DNA from: Paenibacillus lemnae
GTDB lineage: Bacteria; Bacillota; Bacilli; Paenibacillales; Paenibacillaceae
Length of the DNA: 64,000 nucleotides
NCBI RefSeq assembly: GCF_012933385.1
Contig: NZ_JABBPN010000003.1
Coordinates: 310,001 to 374,000, forward strand
Reading direction: 5' to 3'
Positions 1-7,237 of this stretch are shown here, piece by piece; the stretch's first letter is position 1; each line of letters begins with the position of its first letter. A model generated the notes under the pieces. The model saw only the letters and a program-made list of their open reading frames with translations, made no database searches and had not been told where the DNA came from. A program made the position numbers and the translations under genes.

Positions 1-185
1 AGCCGATGTATCTTTACTATTATGAAGGATTCAGCACCCAGGAGATCGCCAAGGTCCTTCAAATCCAGGTCAGCAATGTTCGAAACCGGATGTGCCGTGC
101 CCGCAAGAAGGTAAAGCTGATGCTGGGGGAGAACATGGGGACTTTGGCGGACGGGAGGAGACTAAGAAGAATAGCTGGAAGGTGA
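1..185 (+). CDS. RNA polymerase sigma-70 family factor, C-terminal end (partial)
   Basis: The gene enters from outside the window and ends at TGA 183-185. The visible frame (from base 3) reads PMYLYYYEGFSTQEIAKVLQ and continues with VSNVRNRMCRARKKVKLML. This is the sigma region 4 helix-turn-helix that contacts the -35 element: an aromatic run, then an EIA helix, a turn, and an R-rich recognition helix. The N-terminal regions are missing, so the sigma class (ECF or a related sigma-70-like regulator) cannot be fixed. The tail after the helix-turn-helix is basic. Confidence 0.75.
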   Translation, partial: PMYLYYYEGFSTQEIAKVLQIQVSNVRNRMCRARKKVKLMLGENMGTLADGRRLRRIAGR

Positions 186-188
186 GTA

Positions 189-239
189 ATAAAAAGGAGC
201 TGTCCGCAGGATCGAAGGATCGATCGTGCGAACAGCTCC
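189..239 (-). terminator. Rho-independent terminator of aroC
   Basis: Read on the minus strand, GGAGCTGTTCGCA (239-227) pairs with TGCGGACAGCTCC (208-196) with one G-T pair, and is followed by TTTTT. It lies just after the aroC stop and just after the end of the converging sigma-factor gene. Confidence 0.85.
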
Positions 240-252
240 CGGATATACTTTG

Positions 253-1308
253 TTAGGCCAGTAATGCCGCTTGGCGTTTGAGATGATCCTCAATGACCAT
301 GCAGGCCATGGCTTCGATCACTGGAACTACTCGCGGGCAGATACATGGATCATGCCGGCCAATCGTCTTGATCTCACGGTCATTGCCATGAATATCTACC
401 GTTTGCTGCGGCAGCGAAATCGAAGAGGTCGGCTTGACAGCTACACGGAACACAATCTCCTGGCCTGTACTGATGCCGCCGATAATGCCGCCTGCATGAT
501 TGGTTTTGAAGCCTGACGCATCCATCTCGTCATTGTGCTCGCTGCCGCGCATGGAAGCCGCTTGAAATCCTGTGCCGAATTCAATACCTTTAATCGCGCC
601 GACAGAGAGCATCGCCTTGGCCAGCTCGGCATCCAGTTTGTCGAATACCGGCTCGCCCAAACCGGCAGGAACGCCGCTGATCCGGCATTCCACGATGCCT
701 CCGCAGCTATCGCCTTCTGCGGCAAGATCTTCGATTTTGCGAACCATCTGCTCTGCTGCAACAGGGTCACAGGCCCGAACCGGATTGGCTTCAATTGCAG
801 CCGCGTCAAAGGTTTCGCATTTGATGCCTCCAACCTCTGTTGTGTAAGCGAGCACGCTCACGCCCTTCAATTCCAGCAGCTTCCGGGCTACAGCACCTGC
901 GGCTACGCGGCCTGCAGTTTCGCGCCCGGAGGCTCTGCCGCTGCCTCGGTAATCTCGGATGCCGTACTTTTTATCATACGACCAGTCCGCATGACCAGGC
1001 CGGTACATATTTTTGATATCATCATAGTTGGAAGGACGCATATCCGTGTTATTCAGCATGATGCAGAGCGCAGTCCCTGTCGTCATTCCATTGAAAATTC
1101 CGGATACAATACGGATCTTGTCATATTCCTTACGGGGTGTGGTTACTGAAGACTGTCCAGGTCTTCTGCGGTCCATCTGCACCTGAATATATGCCTCGTC
1201 GAGTTCCACTCCTGGTGTCACCCCTTCGATAATTACGCCGACGGATTCCCCGTGGGATTCCCCGAATGTGGTCATTTTAAACCTTTCTCCAAATGTACTT
1301 CCTGCCAT
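253..1308 (-). CDS. aroC: Chorismate synthase
   Basis: It converts 5-enolpyruvylshikimate-3-phosphate to chorismate, the last step of the shikimate pathway, in the cytoplasm with reduced FMN. Family hallmarks are visible: N-terminal MAGSTFGERF followed by TTFGESHG, the block GSGRASGRETAGRVAAGAVA in the middle, EHNDEMDASGFKTNHAGGI, and RHDPCICPRVVPVIEAM near the end. The reading frame opens further upstream, but the ATG at 1308 is preceded by GGGAGG at a 7-base distance and aligns with family N-termini, giving 351 residues (typical for the E. coli-like branch). It is divergent from a LysR-type regulator, which may control it. An extended -10 lies upstream on this strand. Confidence 0.96.
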   Translation of the reverse strand: MAGSTFGERFKMTTFGESHGESVGVIIEGVTPGVELDEAYIQVQMDRRRPGQSSVTTPRKEYDKIRIVSGIFNGMTTGTALCIMLNNTDMRPSNYDDIKNMYRPGHADWSYDKKYGIRDYRGSGRASGRETAGRVAAGAVARKLLELKGVSVLAYTTEVGGIKCETFDAAAIEANPVRACDPVAAEQMVRKIEDLAAEGDSCGGIVECRISGVPAGLGEPVFDKLDAELAKAMLSVGAIKGIEFGTGFQAASMRGSEHNDEMDASGFKTNHAGGIIGGISTGQEIVFRVAVKPTSSISLPQQTVDIHGNDREIKTIGRHDPCICPRVVPVIEAMACMVIEDHLKRQAALLA

Positions 1309-1345
1309 ATGAATGCCTCCCGATGCTTTAAGTTTCTTTGCATTC

Positions 1346-1361
1346 ATTATATCAGTATAAT
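1346..1361. promoter_or_regulatory. Palindrome holding back-to-back -10 elements of aroC and the lysR gene
   Basis: The 16-base sequence ATTATATCAGTATAAT is a 6+4+6 inverted repeat. On the minus strand it gives an extended -10 (TGATATAAT) suitably placed for aroC. On the plus strand the other arm gives TATAAT about 50 bases before the LysR gene. -35 matches are weak on both sides. That a LysR dimer binds here is inference. Confidence 0.5.
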
Positions 1362-1409
1362 TGAAATAAATGAAATTGTGATAATCAAGGTTTGTCATAG
1401 AGAGGATTG

Positions 1410-2333
1410 ATGACAAAAATGATGATAGCGAACATGGAATGGTATCGTGTGTTTCTGTATGCGGCAGAACTGCTCAATCTTACCAAAGCTGCGGAGAGGC
1501 TGCACATGACACAGCCTTCGGTAAGTTATGCGATCAAGCAGCTCGAGGAGACGCTCGGGGTTATGCTCTTTGAACGGCTATCCAAGGGAGTGCGTCTGAC
1601 ACCGGAGGGCGAGGTTTTATACCAGCGAGTACAAAAAGGGTTTGCAGAGCTTGAGCTCGCAGAGAAGGAAGTGCTCCGATTGAAGCAGTTCAAGGAAGGA
1701 CAGCTTCGAATCGGAGCGAACGGGGCCATCATCAAGGACCTGCTCATCCCTCTGCTTGACGGCTTTCATCTGGGCTATCCCGGCATTCGGATTCAGCTGG
1801 GACAGGAAAACACCGGAGCTGTGGTGAAAAGATTAAAGGAGGGAACCTTGGATCTTGGATTTGTCCATCTTCCGGTCAATGATGAAGAGATTGTAATCTG
1901 GAAATACAAGACACTGCCTTACTGCGCCGTAGTCGGGAACCATTTTCACCAGTGGACGGACCAGCCGTTGTCAGCCGAAAAACTGGCTGAACTGCCGCTG
2001 TTAATGCTCTCATCCGGAAGCTCTACACGCTCCTTTATAGAGAAATGGTTTCTGTCTCAGGGAGTTGAGGCTCAAGCAGATATGGAATTGAACAGCCTGG
2101 ATATGCTGGCTGAATTTGCTGAACGGGGATACGGGGCTACCTTTATGCCCAGAAGCTTCGCGGAAAGGCGTATCGAACAGGGAACTCTGCTGATCCTGAA
2201 TACCGAAGTACCGCTGCCGGACCGGCAGATCGGTATTGCCGTTCGTAAGAGTGGAGCGCGGTCCCTTGCGGCAAAAGCATTCTTGAAGCATTTGGGAATA
2301 GAGGGTTTTGATAAGGACAGGGAGACGATTTGA
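1410..2333 (+). CDS. LysR family transcriptional regulator
   Basis: A 307-residue DNA-binding regulator. The N-terminal winged helix-turn-helix (about residues 8-67) shows the LysR pattern NLTKAAERLHMTQPSVSYAI followed by LEETLGVMLFERLSKGVRLT. The remainder fits the periplasmic-binding-protein-like co-inducer domain. GAGAGG just upstream favours ATG 1410, though TTG 1407 and the later ATG codons remain possible. It is divergent from aroC, and its stop directly abuts the start of an AraC-type gene, so the two are probably co-transcribed. The effector is unknown. Confidence 0.9.
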   Translation: MTKMMIANMEWYRVFLYAAELLNLTKAAERLHMTQPSVSYAIKQLEETLGVMLFERLSKGVRLTPEGEVLYQRVQKGFAELELAEKEVLRLKQFKEGQLRIGANGAIIKDLLIPLLDGFHLGYPGIRIQLGQENTGAVVKRLKEGTLDLGFVHLPVNDEEIVIWKYKTLPYCAVVGNHFHQWTDQPLSAEKLAELPLLMLSSGSSTRSFIEKWFLSQGVEAQADMELNSLDMLAEFAERGYGATFMPRSFAERRIEQGTLLILNTEVPLPDRQIGIAVRKSGARSLAAKAFLKHLGIEGFDKDRETI

Positions 2334-3251
2334 ATGATGAAGCTATACAATGAACGAATACAGTCGATATTACAATACATTGCAGAACGGTACACTCACA
2401 AAATAACGCTGGATGAGCTTGCAGCACATGCACATTTTTCGAAATATCATTTCAGCAGGATTTTTGCATCCATTGTGGGCGAAACGCCCATGGCTTATGT
2501 GAATCAGGTACGGCTGGACCGAGCCGGGGGATTTTTGGCCGATACCGAGCGCACGATTCTGGATATTGCTCAGGACTGCGGTTTCGAATCGATTACGGCA
2601 TTTCATACTGCTTTCAAGAAAAAGTATGGGATAACCCCCGGTGAGTTCCGGAAACAGGCTGAGGCAGACCGCAATTTTACGTTATCCTTCAGCAAGAATC
2701 TGAACGAAACGGCTCTCTCTGCAGATTATGATGAATCCAGGCTTCATCAATCTTTTTTCAGGAGGGTATGGGATATGAACATTACAATTACAGAACTGCC
2801 GGAACACAAGGTGGCTTATGTCAGACATGTCGGAAGTTATTTGGAGACGTACCGTGCTTGGGAGGCGCTCAATCGGTGGTCGGCGATACAAGGGCTGTTC
2901 CCGCCGAAGCAGCAGTTCATCGGGATTTCACTGGATGACCCGGCGGCAGTAGAGGAAAGCGAATGCCGCTATGATGCCTGTGTGACTGTGCCAGATGGGT
3001 TTCACACGGAAGGGCAGCCAGAGAATATCCAGTTTCAGAGTCTGGCCGGAGGTACTTACGCCCGATATCATTTCTATGACACGGTAGATAAGTTGACGAT
3101 GGCTTATCATAACTTGTTCGGGCAATGGCTGCCGATCAGCGGGTATGATGCGGACGACCGGCCTTGTTTGGAGTTTTGTATGAACAATCCGGCACAAGAC
3201 CCGGAGGGCAAGGCCAAGGTGGACTTATATATACCAATTGTAAGCAGATAA
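2334..3251 (+). CDS. AraC family regulator with C-terminal GyrI-like effector domain
   Basis: A 305-residue two-domain protein. The N-terminal part (residues 5-110) holds two helix-turn-helix units: ITLDELAAHAHFSKYHFSRI, then ILDIAQDCGFESITAFHTAF and the KKYGITPGEFRK signature. The C-terminal half (about 148-305) is a GyrI-like/SOUL-type small-molecule binding domain starting ITITELPEHKVAYVRHVGSY. The ATG follows the LysR stop with no gap and has GGGAG 9 bases upstream. An internal in-frame ATG at 2775, exactly at the start of the GyrI-like domain, has a better ribosome binding site (AGGAGGG at 2760-2766) and may produce the effector domain alone. Confidence 0.92.
   Translation: MMKLYNERIQSILQYIAERYTHKITLDELAAHAHFSKYHFSRIFASIVGETPMAYVNQVRLDRAGGFLADTERTILDIAQDCGFESITAFHTAFKKKYGITPGEFRKQAEADRNFTLSFSKNLNETALSADYDESRLHQSFFRRVWDMNITITELPEHKVAYVRHVGSYLETYRAWEALNRWSAIQGLFPPKQQFIGISLDDPAAVEESECRYDACVTVPDGFHTEGQPENIQFQSLAGGTYARYHFYDTVDKLTMAYHNLFGQWLPISGYDADDRPCLEFCMNNPAQDPEGKAKVDLYIPIVSR
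2760..2777 (+). promoter_or_regulatory. Strong internal ribosome binding site and start within the AraC-GyrI gene
   Basis: AGGAGGG at 2760-2766 is followed after 8 bases by an in-frame ATG at 2775 (residue 148 of the full protein). This is the domain boundary, so a 158-residue free GyrI-like protein could be translated from the same message. Confidence 0.45.
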
Positions 3252-3292
3252 TGTAAGCTTGAAGAAGAACTATGTTGAAGGAGGTGTCCAAA

Positions 3293-3610
3293 ATGAAGCA
3301 GAACACCAAGTCGATCGTCCTGCTGGTCACGGCAGCCTGTATTCTGATGGCAGTTGTGGATGCTGTGATTACTCCGGACTACTTATACAAATCAATCATC
3401 AAGGTCATGCTCTTTTTGACACTTCCGGTGCTGTACGCCCGAATCAGCAAAGAGGTTTCCTTCAGGCCGTTATTTCGTTTTGAGAAAAAAGGACTGCTGT
3501 TCAACTGGCTGAATGAAAAGAACGGCAATATCTATGCGTCCTGGATGGTGCATATGTGTGCCAATCTGGCGATTAACACGATCGGATTTATGCTGTTTGA
3601 AATATGGTGA
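3293..3610 (+). pseudogene. CPBP (CAAX-type) membrane protease remnant with internal in-frame deletion
   Basis: A 105-residue membrane protein. The N-terminal part (KQNTKSIVLLVTAACILMAV onward) resembles the first membrane segments of Bacillales CPBP proteins. The last 35 residues, from LNEKNGNIYASWMVHMCANL to INTIGFMLF, match the final conserved H-x3-N motif of that family. The middle part, which should hold the EExxxR and FxxxH catalytic motifs (normally about 100 residues), is absent and the two ends are joined in frame near KKGLL/FNWLNE. It therefore cannot be an active protease. Start: ATG 3293, 6 bases after AAGGAGGTG. Whether the short product has a function is unknown. Confidence 0.65.
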
Positions 3611-3633
3611 TAGCAAGAAAGCCCCTCCTTCCA

Positions 3634-3663
3634 TTGCATTTCACCCCGCCCAAAGGCTACAAT
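3634..3663 (+). promoter_or_regulatory. Sigma-A type promoter of the thioredoxin gene
   Basis: TTGCAT (3634-3639) and TACAAT (3658-3663) are separated by 18 bases, about 60 bases before the start codon. Confidence 0.6.
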
Positions 3664-3721
3664 AGCAGGACCACAGTCAGCTGGATTGTGAACTATAAGA
3701 TGAAGCAGGAGGATACATAAG

Positions 3722-4048
3722 ATGGAGCGCATTGAAACAAAGCAGCAGTACGAGGATCTGATCAACCGCGACGGATTGACCGTCATTAAATATGATGCAA
3801 CCTGGTGTCCGGACTGCAGGACGCTGGAGAAATTTATGCCGGATATTATGGCCAAACACCCGGATAAGGAGTTTTATGCTCTGGACGTAGAACAGCTGGA
3901 GAATGTAACTGCCGCTAATGAAGTGCGCGGAATTCCAAGCTTGCTCGTTTACAAAAACGGGGAGAAGCTGGCTCACCTTCACAGCAAATTTGCCAAAACT
4001 CCGACACAGATTTCAGAGTATCTGGAGACGCTGGAGTCCAAAAATTAA
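3722..4048 (+). CDS. Thioredoxin family protein
   Basis: A 108-residue single-domain thioredoxin. The redox motif WCPDC sits at about residues 36-40 after the strand TVIKYDA, and the cis-proline loop GIPSLLVY is present. The middle residues PD differ from GP of classical thioredoxin, as in YdbP-like proteins of Bacillus. It has no signal peptide, so it is cytoplasmic. It is a single-gene unit with its own promoter, an AGGAGG ribosome binding site, and a terminator at 4074-4102. Confidence 0.9.
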   Translation: MERIETKQQYEDLINRDGLTVIKYDATWCPDCRTLEKFMPDIMAKHPDKEFYALDVEQLENVTAANEVRGIPSLLVYKNGEKLAHLHSKFAKTPTQISEYLETLESKN

Positions 4049-4073
4049 AGCGGCATAGCATGAAAAGAGAAGT

Positions 4074-4102
4074 CCCGGGGTGATTAATCCCGGGGCTTTT
4101 TT
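4074..4102 (+). terminator. Rho-independent terminator of the thioredoxin gene
   Basis: Two copies of the self-complementary CCCGGG (4074-4079 and 4089-4094) form a short stem around a TGATTA-type loop, followed by GC and six T residues. Confidence 0.8.
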
Positions 4103-4287
4103 AATGCTGTGAATAAGTCGAATATGTCTTATATAAAAATTAATTACAAAAGTATAGTAACTTATTAAATTTTGATGTATAATCACTGACGAAGCCTCAT
4201 TAAATTTCTGTAAATTTTCTGAATTTATTGAAATTTTCATGATATACTTACATTAAGTTTTTTGCTGAATACAAAATAAATGAATAT
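4103..4287. other. AT-rich intergenic stretch before the FMN riboswitch
   Basis: No gene is visible. The stretch is strongly AT-rich and contains TATACT at 4243-4248, a possible -10 for the riboswitch transcript, with only a weak -35 (CTGAAT, 4219-4224). Confidence 0.4.
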
Positions 4288-4446
4288 GGATCTTCGGGGT
4301 AAGGTGAAATTCCTGACCGGCGGTGATGGTGTGCGAATCATATTCTGCATGCTTCAGCCCGCGACTCGCTCTTGCGGTTATTTACGTGAGGCGACTGACC
4401 TGGTGCAATTCCAGGGCCGACGGTATAGTCCGGATGGGAGAAGATC
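4288..4446 (+). ncRNA. FMN riboswitch (RFN element)
   Basis: All conserved RFN blocks are in order: GATCTTCGGGG, GTGAAATTCC, GACCGGCGGTGATG, AGCCCGCGA, GACCTGGTGCAATTCCAG, GGCCGACGGTATAGTC, and CGGATGGGAGAAGATC. Helix P1 is a perfect 7-bp pairing of GATCTTC (4289-4295) with GAAGATC (4440-4446). A terminator follows at 4504-4549 and the next gene is an EamA transporter, so FMN binding should reduce its expression. Confidence 0.95.
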
Positions 4447-4503
4447 AATCACAGGTTTGTGATGTCTGTTTTTCAATTAACAGGCAGCAGGCTTGTTTGG
4501 TCA

Positions 4504-4549
4504 GCCCCCGAGTGTCGATCCGTATGGATGAGACGCCGGGGGCTTTCTT
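4504..4549 (+). terminator. Expression-platform terminator of the FMN riboswitch
   Basis: GCCCCCG (4504-4510) plus GTGTC pair with GACGC plus CGGGGGC (4532-4543), followed by TTTCTT. It lies between the aptamer and the transporter gene, as expected for transcription attenuation. Confidence 0.85.
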
Positions 4550-4587
4550 AAGGTAAGACTCCGTATTCAGAACGGGAGAGAAAGAAT

Positions 4588-5574
4588 ATGGCAAATATCA
4601 GTGCAAGCATCAACTTGAAACAGAACATTCGGGACAAAGCGGGGAGCCGGGCGAGAGGCGGTTTCTGGCTGGTCGTGCTGGGAGCTGCATTATGGGGAGT
4701 AGATCCGCTGTTCCGAATTATCCTGCTCAACAATATGACCTCCTCGCAGATTGTTCTGCTGGAGCACCTGATTATCGCACTCATAGCTGCACCGGTGATT
4801 TGGAAGAACCGAGTGGAGTTCAAAGGAATTGGCTGGAGGCATGTCGGGGCGCTGCTGTTTATATCCTGGGGCGGTTCAGGCATCGCGACGATTTTGTTCA
4901 CCATGGGATTGTCGAGCGGTAACCTGAATGTTGTACTGCTGCTGCAAAAGCTGCAGCCGCTGTTTGCCATCATTTTGGCCAGTCTGATTTTAAAAGAAAA
5001 ACTGCCGCGGCATTTTGCCATGCTGTTTCTCGTCGCCATGGCCGGCACGTACCTGCTGACCTTCGGGCTGGCGCTGCCGATCGGACACTGGAGTGAAGTG
5101 GTGCAGCTTGGAAGTCTGCTGTCGCTCGGGGCTGCGGCACTGTGGGGCGGTTCCACCGTCATGGGACGTTTGATGGTTGGCCGGATGAAATATGAGACGG
5201 TGACGTCACTGCGGTTTGTATTGGCGCTTCCTTTGCTCAGTGTTATTACATGGACCGAAGGTGCAGCCTGGAATCTGCCGGCGGCAGGAACCTCGGATAT
5301 GGCCTTGGTGATCCTGAACCTTGCAGGTCAGGCGCTGCTGCCTGGACTGCTCAGTCTGCTCATCTACTACAAAGGCTTGACGACGACCAAAGCGTCTGTT
5401 GCGACCCTGGCCGAACTCAGCTTTCCGATGGTTGGTGTCCTCATTAACTGGATCGTTTTTCGTGAGATGATAACGTATGCCCAGACCGCAGGATTTTTGT
5501 TAATCTGGCTTTCACTCTACCTGATTTCCAGGCAGTCTCAGCCCGTAACTCGTGCGGAAGAAACCCAGGTATAA
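4588..5574 (+). CDS. EamA/DMT family transporter, predicted riboflavin (flavin) transporter
   Basis: A 328-residue integral membrane protein with about ten hydrophobic segments arranged as two EamA repeats (roughly residues 30-160 and 180-310). Typical stretches are GAALWGVDPLFRIILL and VATLAELSFPMVGVLINWIV. The ATG has GGGAGA upstream. Being the only gene behind an FMN riboswitch, it is predicted to import riboflavin or a related flavin, as proposed for other FMN-riboswitch-controlled DMT proteins (ImpX type) and EamA-fold RibN. The substrate is inferred from regulation, not from residues. Confidence 0.82.
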   Translation: MANISASINLKQNIRDKAGSRARGGFWLVVLGAALWGVDPLFRIILLNNMTSSQIVLLEHLIIALIAAPVIWKNRVEFKGIGWRHVGALLFISWGGSGIATILFTMGLSSGNLNVVLLLQKLQPLFAIILASLILKEKLPRHFAMLFLVAMAGTYLLTFGLALPIGHWSEVVQLGSLLSLGAAALWGGSTVMGRLMVGRMKYETVTSLRFVLALPLLSVITWTEGAAWNLPAAGTSDMALVILNLAGQALLPGLLSLLIYYKGLTTTKASVATLAELSFPMVGVLINWIVFREMITYAQTAGFLLIWLSLYLISRQSQPVTRAEETQV

Positions 5575-5592
5575 ATCATAACAAGACAACTC

Positions 5593-5639
5593 AGGAGCAG
5601 CGCATCCTCCATACGGGGGAGAGCGGTCTGCTCCTTTTT
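5593..5639 (+). terminator. Rho-independent terminator of the EamA gene
   Basis: GGAGCAG (5594-5600) pairs with CTGCTCC (5628-5634), followed by TTTTT. Confidence 0.8.
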
Positions 5640-5647
5640 CATTGCTT

Positions 5648-5677
5648 TTGGGATATACACAAGCACGGTCCTATACT
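5648..5677 (+). promoter_or_regulatory. Possible sigma-A promoter of the fucosidase gene
   Basis: TTGGGA (5648-5653) and TATACT (5672-5677) are separated by 18 bases, about 50 bases before the ATG. Confidence 0.45.
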
Positions 5678-5726
5678 ATAATGAACCACAAAAAGAATGG
5701 ATAGCCATTCCAGCAGAGGTGATTTA

Positions 5727-7145
5727 ATGACAACAACGATTCGTAATGCCGCAGAAATAAGACCTTCAGAAAGACAGCTAACTGTACAGAACATGGAGTT
5801 TTATGCATTTATCCATTTTTCTATGAACACGTTTACAGACGAAGAGTGGGGGGACGGGACGAGTGATCCGGTACTGTTCGACCCGTCAGAGCTGAATGCA
5901 GACCAGTGGGTACAATCCTGCCTCGATGCAGGCATGAAAGGGTTAATCCTGACGTGCAAGCACCATGACGGATTCTGTCTCTGGCCTAGTCAATATACAG
6001 ATTACTCTGTAAAAAGCAGCCCCTGGAAGAACGGACAGGGAGATGTGGTCAGAGAAGTATCAGATGCCTGCCGCAGGCACGGATTAAAGTTTGGCATCTA
6101 TTTGTCACCGTGGGACAGACATGAGCCTTCTTATGGTGATTCCCCGAAATACAATGATTATTTCATCAGCCAGCTGACAGAGCTATTGACCCAATATGGT
6201 GACATCTTTTGTGTCTGGTTTGATGGGGCTTGCGGCGAAGGCCCGAACGGGAAACGGCAGGAATATGACTGGGATGCCTATTATGCCCTGATCCGAAAGC
6301 TGCAGCCCGGCGCTGTCATCTCTGTATGCGGACCTGACATTCGCTGGTGCGGAAACGAAGCAGGACACTGCCGAAAATCCGAATGGAGCGTTGTACCAGC
6401 TTCCCTGCGGTCGAATGAAGCCATTCAGGAAAAATCCCAGCAGGCAGATGATCGTGAATTTGCGCGCCGGTATGATTCGCAGGATGAGGATCTTGGCAGC
6501 CGTGAAATTATAGGCAGTGAACCAGAGCTGGTCTGGTATCCGGCTGAAGTCAATACATCCATCCGGCCAGGGTGGTTTTATCATGCAGCAGAGGATGATC
6601 AGGTCCGCTCACTGGAGGAACTGCTTCACATTTATTACGGCTCGGTCGGCGGTAATGCTACATTCCTGCTGAATCTGCCACCCGATCGGCGGGGGCTGAT
6701 TCATGAGAATGACCGTACCCGGCTTCGGGAATTAGGAGATACGATCCGCGGGATTTTTTCGAATAATCTGGCAGCGCATGCAGAAGTCAAGGCATCTGAA
6801 GCTGTGGAAGGTCATGAAGCCAAGGCGGTTGTGGACGGAAATCCGGATACGTACTGGTGCCCTCAGGAAGGGACAGAGCAGGCGGTTCTGGAGGTGGATC
6901 TTAAATGCGATACCCTGTTTGATCATATCGTGTTAAAAGAATATCGTTACAGCCAGCGTATAGAGGGCTTTGAGGTGGAGGTTCAAGCAGATGGCGGAGC
7001 ATGGACGCCGCTGTGGAGCGGTACAGTCATCGGGCGGAAGCGAATCTGCCATTTTAACACCGTTTCTGCCCGGAAAATACGGCTAACCGTAACTCAATCC
7101 AGATGGTGTCCGACACTTTCGGCATTTGAAATATACAAAAAATAA
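5727..7145 (+). CDS. Alpha-L-fucosidase, glycoside hydrolase family 29
   Basis: A 472-residue retaining glycosidase acting on fucosylated glycans. The catalytic (beta/alpha)8-like domain covers about residues 10-340, with the paired histidines of LTCKHHDGFCLWPS (79-80) and the predicted nucleophile Asp166 in VWFDGACGEGP. The C-terminal 130 residues (VVDGNPDTYWCPQ onward) form an F5/8-type-C-like carbohydrate-binding beta-sandwich. There is no signal peptide, so it is probably intracellular and acts on imported oligosaccharides. The start is ATG 5727 with AGAGGTGA upstream; the frame extends 10 codons further without a better site. The acid/base residue was not assigned. Confidence 0.9.
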   Translation: MTTTIRNAAEIRPSERQLTVQNMEFYAFIHFSMNTFTDEEWGDGTSDPVLFDPSELNADQWVQSCLDAGMKGLILTCKHHDGFCLWPSQYTDYSVKSSPWKNGQGDVVREVSDACRRHGLKFGIYLSPWDRHEPSYGDSPKYNDYFISQLTELLTQYGDIFCVWFDGACGEGPNGKRQEYDWDAYYALIRKLQPGAVISVCGPDIRWCGNEAGHCRKSEWSVVPASLRSNEAIQEKSQQADDREFARRYDSQDEDLGSREIIGSEPELVWYPAEVNTSIRPGWFYHAAEDDQVRSLEELLHIYYGSVGGNATFLLNLPPDRRGLIHENDRTRLRELGDTIRGIFSNNLAAHAEVKASEAVEGHEAKAVVDGNPDTYWCPQEGTEQAVLEVDLKCDTLFDHIVLKEYRYSQRIEGFEVEVQADGGAWTPLWSGTVIGRKRICHFNTVSARKIRLTVTQSRWCPTLSAFEIYKK

Positions 7146-7237
7146 AAGAAATGTGTTGTTAAATGAAAAGGAATATGATCCTCTTATGGCGAATTTAGTC
7201 GAAACAGATTATTTTCATAGGATGGATAGGTGTAAGA

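Noticed and set aside
535..1149. 204-codon open frame on the plus strand opposite aroC
   Set aside because: It is antisense to a well-supported gene, has no ribosome binding site and gives a low-complexity Ala/Cys-rich translation. It is a shadow of aroC codon bias.
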